A stretch of 35,516 bases of DNA from CAZMJP01 sp964566895 (lineage in GTDB: Bacteria > Patescibacteriota > Patescibacteriia > UBA2591 > UBA6264), in contig CAZMJP010000006.1 in NCBI GenBank assembly GCA_964566895.1, positions 1 to 35,516 on the forward strand, written 5' to 3'. A program made the translations under genes and the position numbers. The notes below the pieces were generated by a model. It had not been told where the DNA came from. It was given only the letters and a program-made list of their open reading frames with translations, and did not search any database. Of this stretch, positions 31,941 to 35,516 are shown in pieces. Every line of letters starts with the position of its first letter. The first letter of the stretch is position 1.

Positions 31941-33749
31941 ATGATAGAAAATAAAGAGAAATATAAATTTAGCGCTAATTATATAAGAGAAAGTTTTTTG
32001 AATTTTTTTAAGGAGAAGGGTCATCAAGTTGTAGCTTCATCTTCTTTAATTCCGGCCGACCCGACAGTTCTCTTTACTTCGGCTGGGATGCAACAATTTG
32101 CGCCTTATTTAAGTGGTGAAACTGAACCGCCCTATCGCCGGGCCTGTTCAGTTCAAAAATGTTTTCGCACTTCCGATATTGACGAGGTCGGCGATGGATT
32201 TCATCATACTTATTTTGAAATGCTGGGTAACTGGTCTTTTGGAGATTATTTTAAAGAAAGGGCCGTTGCTTGGGCGTTGGAATTGCTGATTAATGTTTAT
32301 AACCTTCCCAAAGATAAACTTTGGGTAACGGTTTTTAAGGGTCAGAAAAATATTCCTAAAGATAGAGAGTCAATAAAGATTTGGCGAGAAAATGGGGTAG
32401 CAGAGCAGAAAATAAAAGAGTTTGGCTTGGAAGATAATTTCTGGGGTCCGGTTGGCTCAACCGGCCCTTGTGGTCCTTGTTCGGAAATACATTATGACCG
32501 GGGGAGGGAATTTAAAAAAATAGATTGCACTATAAAAGATTGCGGGCCTAATTGCGGTTGCGGCAGGTTTGTGGAAATCTGGAACTTGGTTTTTATGGAA
32601 TATAACAAGACGGAAATGGGGGTATATGAAAGATTGCCAGCTCAAAATGTTGATACCGGCGCTGGGCTAGAGAGACTAACCTGCGTCCTGCAGAACAAAG
32701 AATCGGATTACGACACGGAATTATTCCGTTCCCTGATGGAAGAAATAGAGAAGACTTCTTCTCCAGAAAAAATGAACGTGAAAGCGGCGAGAATTATTGT
32801 CGACCATATTCGTGGAGCTTGTTTTTTAATCGCCGATGGCGTTTTACCCGGTAAAGAAGACCGTGGTTATGTTTTACGCCGGATTATTAGAAGAGCAATG
32901 AGATATGGACGTTTGCTTGAAGTGGGTAAAAATTTTTTAATTCCTTTGGTTCAGTCAGTAATTAGTCAATATAAAGATATTTATCCAGAATTAGGGAGTC
33001 AAAAGAATGATATTTTAACCGTCATTCAAAACGAGGAAGAAAAATTTGATAAAACTTTAAATCAAGGACTGAAAGAATTTGGGAAGGCAGTGAATAAAAC
33101 CAGCAAATCGGGTTCTAAAATTATAGACGGAATAACCGCTTTTCATTTATACGATACTTATGGTTTTCCTTTTGAGTTGACTCGGGAATTAGCCGCGGAG
33201 AAGGGTCTGACAGTTGATGAGAGGGCGTTTAAAAAAGAATTTAGTCATCATCAAGAGGTTTCTCGGGCCGGGGTCAAGAAAAAATTTGGCGGCGTGGGTG
33301 AATGGGGAGAAAAAGTGGCCGCTCATCATACCGCCACCCATCTTTTGCATCAGGCCTTACGGCAAGTTTTAGGTAACCATGTCCAGCAGGCCGGCTCTGA
33401 TTTAACCCCGGAAAGATTAAGGTTTGATTTTACCCATTCGCGGAAATTGACCCCGGAGGAGATTCAAAAAATTGAGGAAAGTGTTAATCAAAAAATAAAA
33501 CAAGAGTTGGAAGTTAAAATGGAGGAGATGCCCTATGAACAGGCGATTAAAGTTGGCGCCTTGGCTTTTTTTAAAGAAAAATATCCCAAAATAGTTAAAG
33601 TTTACTCGGTTGGCGATTTTTCCAAAGAGATTTGCGCCGGGCCGCATGTTAAAAATACCCAAGAAATCGGCAAATTTAAAATAATTAAAGAAGAAGCCAA
33701 TGGCGCCGGCGTGAGGAGGATAAGGGCGAAATTAATAAATAGTAATTAA
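31941..33749 (+). CDS. alaS: Alanyl-tRNA synthetase without C-terminal domain
   Basis: Charges tRNA-Ala. From ATG 31941 it has 602 residues, against about 870 in E. coli. Present are the class II catalytic core (motif 2 RACSVQKCFRTSDIDEVG), the CGPNCGCG insertion, WNLVFMEYN, the tRNA-recognition part and the editing domain with H463-x3-H467 and C565-x3-H569. The C-Ala (DHHA1, oligomerisation) domain is missing; the protein ends KIIKEEANGAGVRRIRAKLI. The following gene starts 2 nt later, so no split partner lies here. GTG 31911 would add ten residues and overlap the previous stop as GTGA. Confidence 0.93.
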   Translation: MIENKEKYKFSANYIRESFLNFFKEKGHQVVASSSLIPADPTVLFTSAGMQQFAPYLSGETEPPYRRACSVQKCFRTSDIDEVGDGFHHTYFEMLGNWSFGDYFKERAVAWALELLINVYNLPKDKLWVTVFKGQKNIPKDRESIKIWRENGVAEQKIKEFGLEDNFWGPVGSTGPCGPCSEIHYDRGREFKKIDCTIKDCGPNCGCGRFVEIWNLVFMEYNKTEMGVYERLPAQNVDTGAGLERLTCVLQNKESDYDTELFRSLMEEIEKTSSPEKMNVKAARIIVDHIRGACFLIADGVLPGKEDRGYVLRRIIRRAMRYGRLLEVGKNFLIPLVQSVISQYKDIYPELGSQKNDILTVIQNEEEKFDKTLNQGLKEFGKAVNKTSKSGSKIIDGITAFHLYDTYGFPFELTRELAAEKGLTVDERAFKKEFSHHQEVSRAGVKKKFGGVGEWGEKVAAHHTATHLLHQALRQVLGNHVQQAGSDLTPERLRFDFTHSRKLTPEEIQKIEESVNQKIKQELEVKMEEMPYEQAIKVGALAFFKEKYPKIVKVYSVGDFSKEICAGPHVKNTQEIGKFKIIKEEANGAGVRRIRAKLINSN

Positions 33750-33751
33750 TT

Positions 33752-35516
33752 ATGTCTCAGTCGGAAATAAAAATTTGCCAAAATTGTCAGGGGTCGTTCA
33801 CTATCGACACTCAAGACTTTGATTTTTACAAGAAAATACAGGTCCCGTCGCCGACCTGGTGCCCGGAGTGCCGGATGGTTAGAAGATTTTTGTTTAGAAA
33901 CGAAAGATGTCTTTATAGATGTCAATGTCAATTGTGCGGTCAGAATATTTTGAGCAATTACCCGATAGACCAGAATCTTAAAATTTACTGCTCTGATTGT
34001 TGGTGGTCGGATAAATGGGATGGCGAGGATTACAAAAGAGACTATGATTTTAATAAATCTTTTTTCGAACAATTTAGAGAATTTTTTAGAATGGCGCCCC
34101 TTATTAATTTGTGGGGTTTTGATAATACAGGTGCTGAATATGCAAATTACTCGGCTCACTGTAGAAACATTTATTCTTCGGTTTCAATAGTCGGAGGGGA
34201 AAATGTATATTATTCCGGTTGGGTGGATAAGAGTAAGGATATTTTTGATTGTTACGGCATTAACGAGTCGGAATTAATTTATGAGGATATTGATTGTGAC
34301 AGAATATATTCTTCTTTTTTTCTGATTAAATCTTCTAATTGCATTAATTCTTGGTTTTTATTTGATTGTGCTAATTGCCAAAATTGTTTTTTATGTTCTA
34401 ATCTTCGACATAAAGAGTTTTACATTAGAAATAAACCTTATTCCCGGGAAGATTACTATAGAGAGTTGGAGAAGATGAACCTGGGCTCCTTCGGCTCCGT
34501 GTCTTCTTTGGCGAGAGAATTTAAAGTTTTATCTCAAAAGTCGCTTAATAAGTTTGCCCAAGTTGTAAAGTCGGTTAATTGTGTCGGTAATGAGATCAGT
34601 AATTCCAAAAATATTTATAAGTCGTTTTTCGTTAACGAATCCGAAAACTGTCGTTATTCCTGGAGACTTGTGGTAGGAATGAAAGACGTTTTTGATATCT
34701 CCGGAGCCTATAAATCGGAATTGGTTTATGAAGGAAGTATGGCCGCTCAGGATAATTATTTATTAAAATTTTATATCCAATGTAAAAACAGTAAAAATTT
34801 GGATTATTGTCTAGGTTGTCATTCTTCTTTCCATCTCTTCGGTTGCGTCGGCCTCCGCAATAAATCCTATTGCATCCTTAACAAGCAATACACCAAAGAA
34901 GAGTATGAGAAGTTGGTCCCCAAGATCATCGACCAGATGAACAAGATGCCCTATGTGGACAAAAAAGGCCGGGTCTACAAATACGGGGAGTTCTTCCCTC
35001 CGGAATTAAGCCCTTTTTGTTATAACGAAACCATTGCCCAAGAGTATTTTCCCTTGACCAAAGAACAAGCAATAGAACAGGGGTATAAATGGAAAGACCC
35101 GGAACCAAGGAATTACCAGATTACCATCAAAGCCAAAGATCTGCCCGACCACATTAAAGACGTCAAAGATGACATTTTAGACCAGATAATCGGGTGCGAA
35201 CATCAAGGCAAGTGCAATGAACAGTGTACTGAGGCTTTTAAAATCATTCCCCAAGAACTCCAGTTTTACCGGAGAATGAACTTGCCTTTACCCCGTCTTT
35301 GTCCCAATTGCCGCCATTACCAGAGATTAAAACAAAGAAACCCCTTGAAACTCTGGCCTCGTCAATGTATGTGTCATGGCGCCAAATCAAGCAACGGGGT
35401 CTATGCCAATACTGTCAAACACTTTCACGGCGACCAACCCTGTCCCAATGAGTTTGAGACCACTTATGCCCCGGACAGGCCGGAGATTGTCTACCGTGAA
35501 AAGTGCTACCAATCAG
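33752..35516 (+). CDS. Large cysteine-rich multi-zinc-ribbon protein (3' end outside window)
   Basis: The frame is open from ATG 33752 (2 nt after alaS) to the window edge: 588 codons. N-terminal pairs C9-x2-C12, C37-x2-C40, a C53/C57/C59/C62 cluster and C80-x2-C83 suggest two or more zinc ribbons. Residues about 120-215 and 260-365 have short Ser/Asn/Cys-rich steps (for example SSNCINSWFLFDCANCQNC), suggestive of a beta-helix-like solenoid. Each ends in a related module: LRHKEFYIRNKPYSREDY (218-235) and LRNKSYCILNKQYTKEEY (368-385). C-terminal motifs are C517-x2-C520 and CMCH (539-542). No signal peptide or membrane segment is seen. The function is unknown; the 1-237 fragment is a paralogue. 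Confidence 0.85.
   Translation, partial: MSQSEIKICQNCQGSFTIDTQDFDFYKKIQVPSPTWCPECRMVRRFLFRNERCLYRCQCQLCGQNILSNYPIDQNLKIYCSDCWWSDKWDGEDYKRDYDFNKSFFEQFREFFRMAPLINLWGFDNTGAEYANYSAHCRNIYSSVSIVGGENVYYSGWVDKSKDIFDCYGINESELIYEDIDCDRIYSSFFLIKSSNCINSWFLFDCANCQNCFLCSNLRHKEFYIRNKPYSREDYYRELEKMNLGSFGSVSSLAREFKVLSQKSLNKFAQVVKSVNCVGNEISNSKNIYKSFFVNESENCRYSWRLVVGMKDVFDISGAYKSELVYEGSMAAQDNYLLKFYIQCKNSKNLDYCLGCHSSFHLFGCVGLRNKSYCILNKQYTKEEYEKLVPKIIDQMNKMPYVDKKGRVYKYGEFFPPELSPFCYNETIAQEYFPLTKEQAIEQGYKWKDPEPRNYQITIKAKDLPDHIKDVKDDILDQIIGCEHQGKCNEQCTEAFKIIPQELQFYRRMNLPLPRLCPNCRHYQRLKQRNPLKLWPRQCMCHGAKSSNGVYANTVKHFHGDQPCPNEFETTYAPDRPEIVYREKCYQS
35291..35516 (+). repeat. Paralogous direct repeat shared with the left edge of the window
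   Basis: 226 bp match 1-226 in the same orientation and frame with 17 mismatches (92.5% identity, hand count). Only three mismatches fall in the first 143 bp and fourteen in the last 83. Confidence 0.9.

Noticed and set aside
33746..34159. 137-aa minus-strand ORF
   Set aside because: Shadow of the cysteine-rich + strand gene, whose frame is open for 588 codons and has ordered CxxC motifs.
1..35516. Circular molecule closed by the end overlap
   Set aside because: The 226-bp end match has 17 differences, several of them residue-changing, so the ends are paralogues rather than one sequence.
1..35516. tRNA, rRNA or other structured RNA genes
   Set aside because: No TTCGAA-type T-arm with matching acceptor stems and no rRNA signatures were found by eye in the spacers.

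Overview
The window reads as an AT-rich bacterial chromosome segment from the Candidate Phyla Radiation (Patescibacteria, most likely a Parcubacteria-type lineage). The reasons are: a compact S10-spc ribosomal cluster without L30 between S5 and L15; short or trimmed versions of universal proteins (L15 of 67 aa, AlaS without its C-terminal domain, ComEC split in two); zinc-binding adenylate kinase; class III ribonucleotide reductase, implying anaerobic growth; and many cysteine-rich or zinc-ribbon proteins. UGA is a stop codon: an intact RF2 gene with its autoregulatory frameshift is present, and several genes end in TGA. All convincing genes are on the + strand. Few starts have a clear Shine-Dalgarno sequence; most ATGs follow a T/A-rich trinucleotide such as TTT or ATT.

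Layout. 1-237: 3' end of a cysteine-rich gene whose near-copy also lies at the right edge (35291-35516, 92.5% identical by hand count). 401-5521: metG, a CvpA-like membrane protein, nrdD and nrdG. 5526-8023: an HtrA-type protease and prfB (RF2). 8034-8230: an array of a 14-bp tandem repeat interrupted by a 100-N gap and ending in a hairpin. 8238-10657: ComEC core and a separate ComEC-type metallo-beta-lactamase protein. 10696-11829: a long, divergent adenylate-kinase-like protein. 11860-26785: tuf, then S10-L3-L4-L23-L2-S19-L22-S3-L16-L29-S17-L14-L24-L5-S14-S8-L6-L18-S5-L15-SecY-Adk-Map. 26832-31914: a DUF167 protein, a nucleotidyltransferase, RuvX, a WecA/MraY-type transferase, a TraG/VirB4-like ATPase and a flippase-like membrane protein. 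31941-33749: alaS. 33752 to the end: a large cysteine-rich protein that runs off the window.

Most genes serve translation (synthetases, EF-Tu, RF2, ribosomal proteins, N-terminal Met removal), protein export (SecY), nucleotide supply (Adk, NrdD/NrdG) and the cell surface or DNA traffic (ComEC, TraG-like ATPase, polyprenyl-phosphate transferase, flippase).

The least explained material is in the spacers and at the edges. It comprises a perfect 214-bp duplication on both sides of L14, a dispersed small hairpin element that supplies or abuts stop codons, heptamer (CTAATTT-like) microsatellites in several spacers, two mutually exclusive hairpins between S10 and L3, a palindrome over the tuf -10 box, and the repeated cysteine-rich gene family at both ends.
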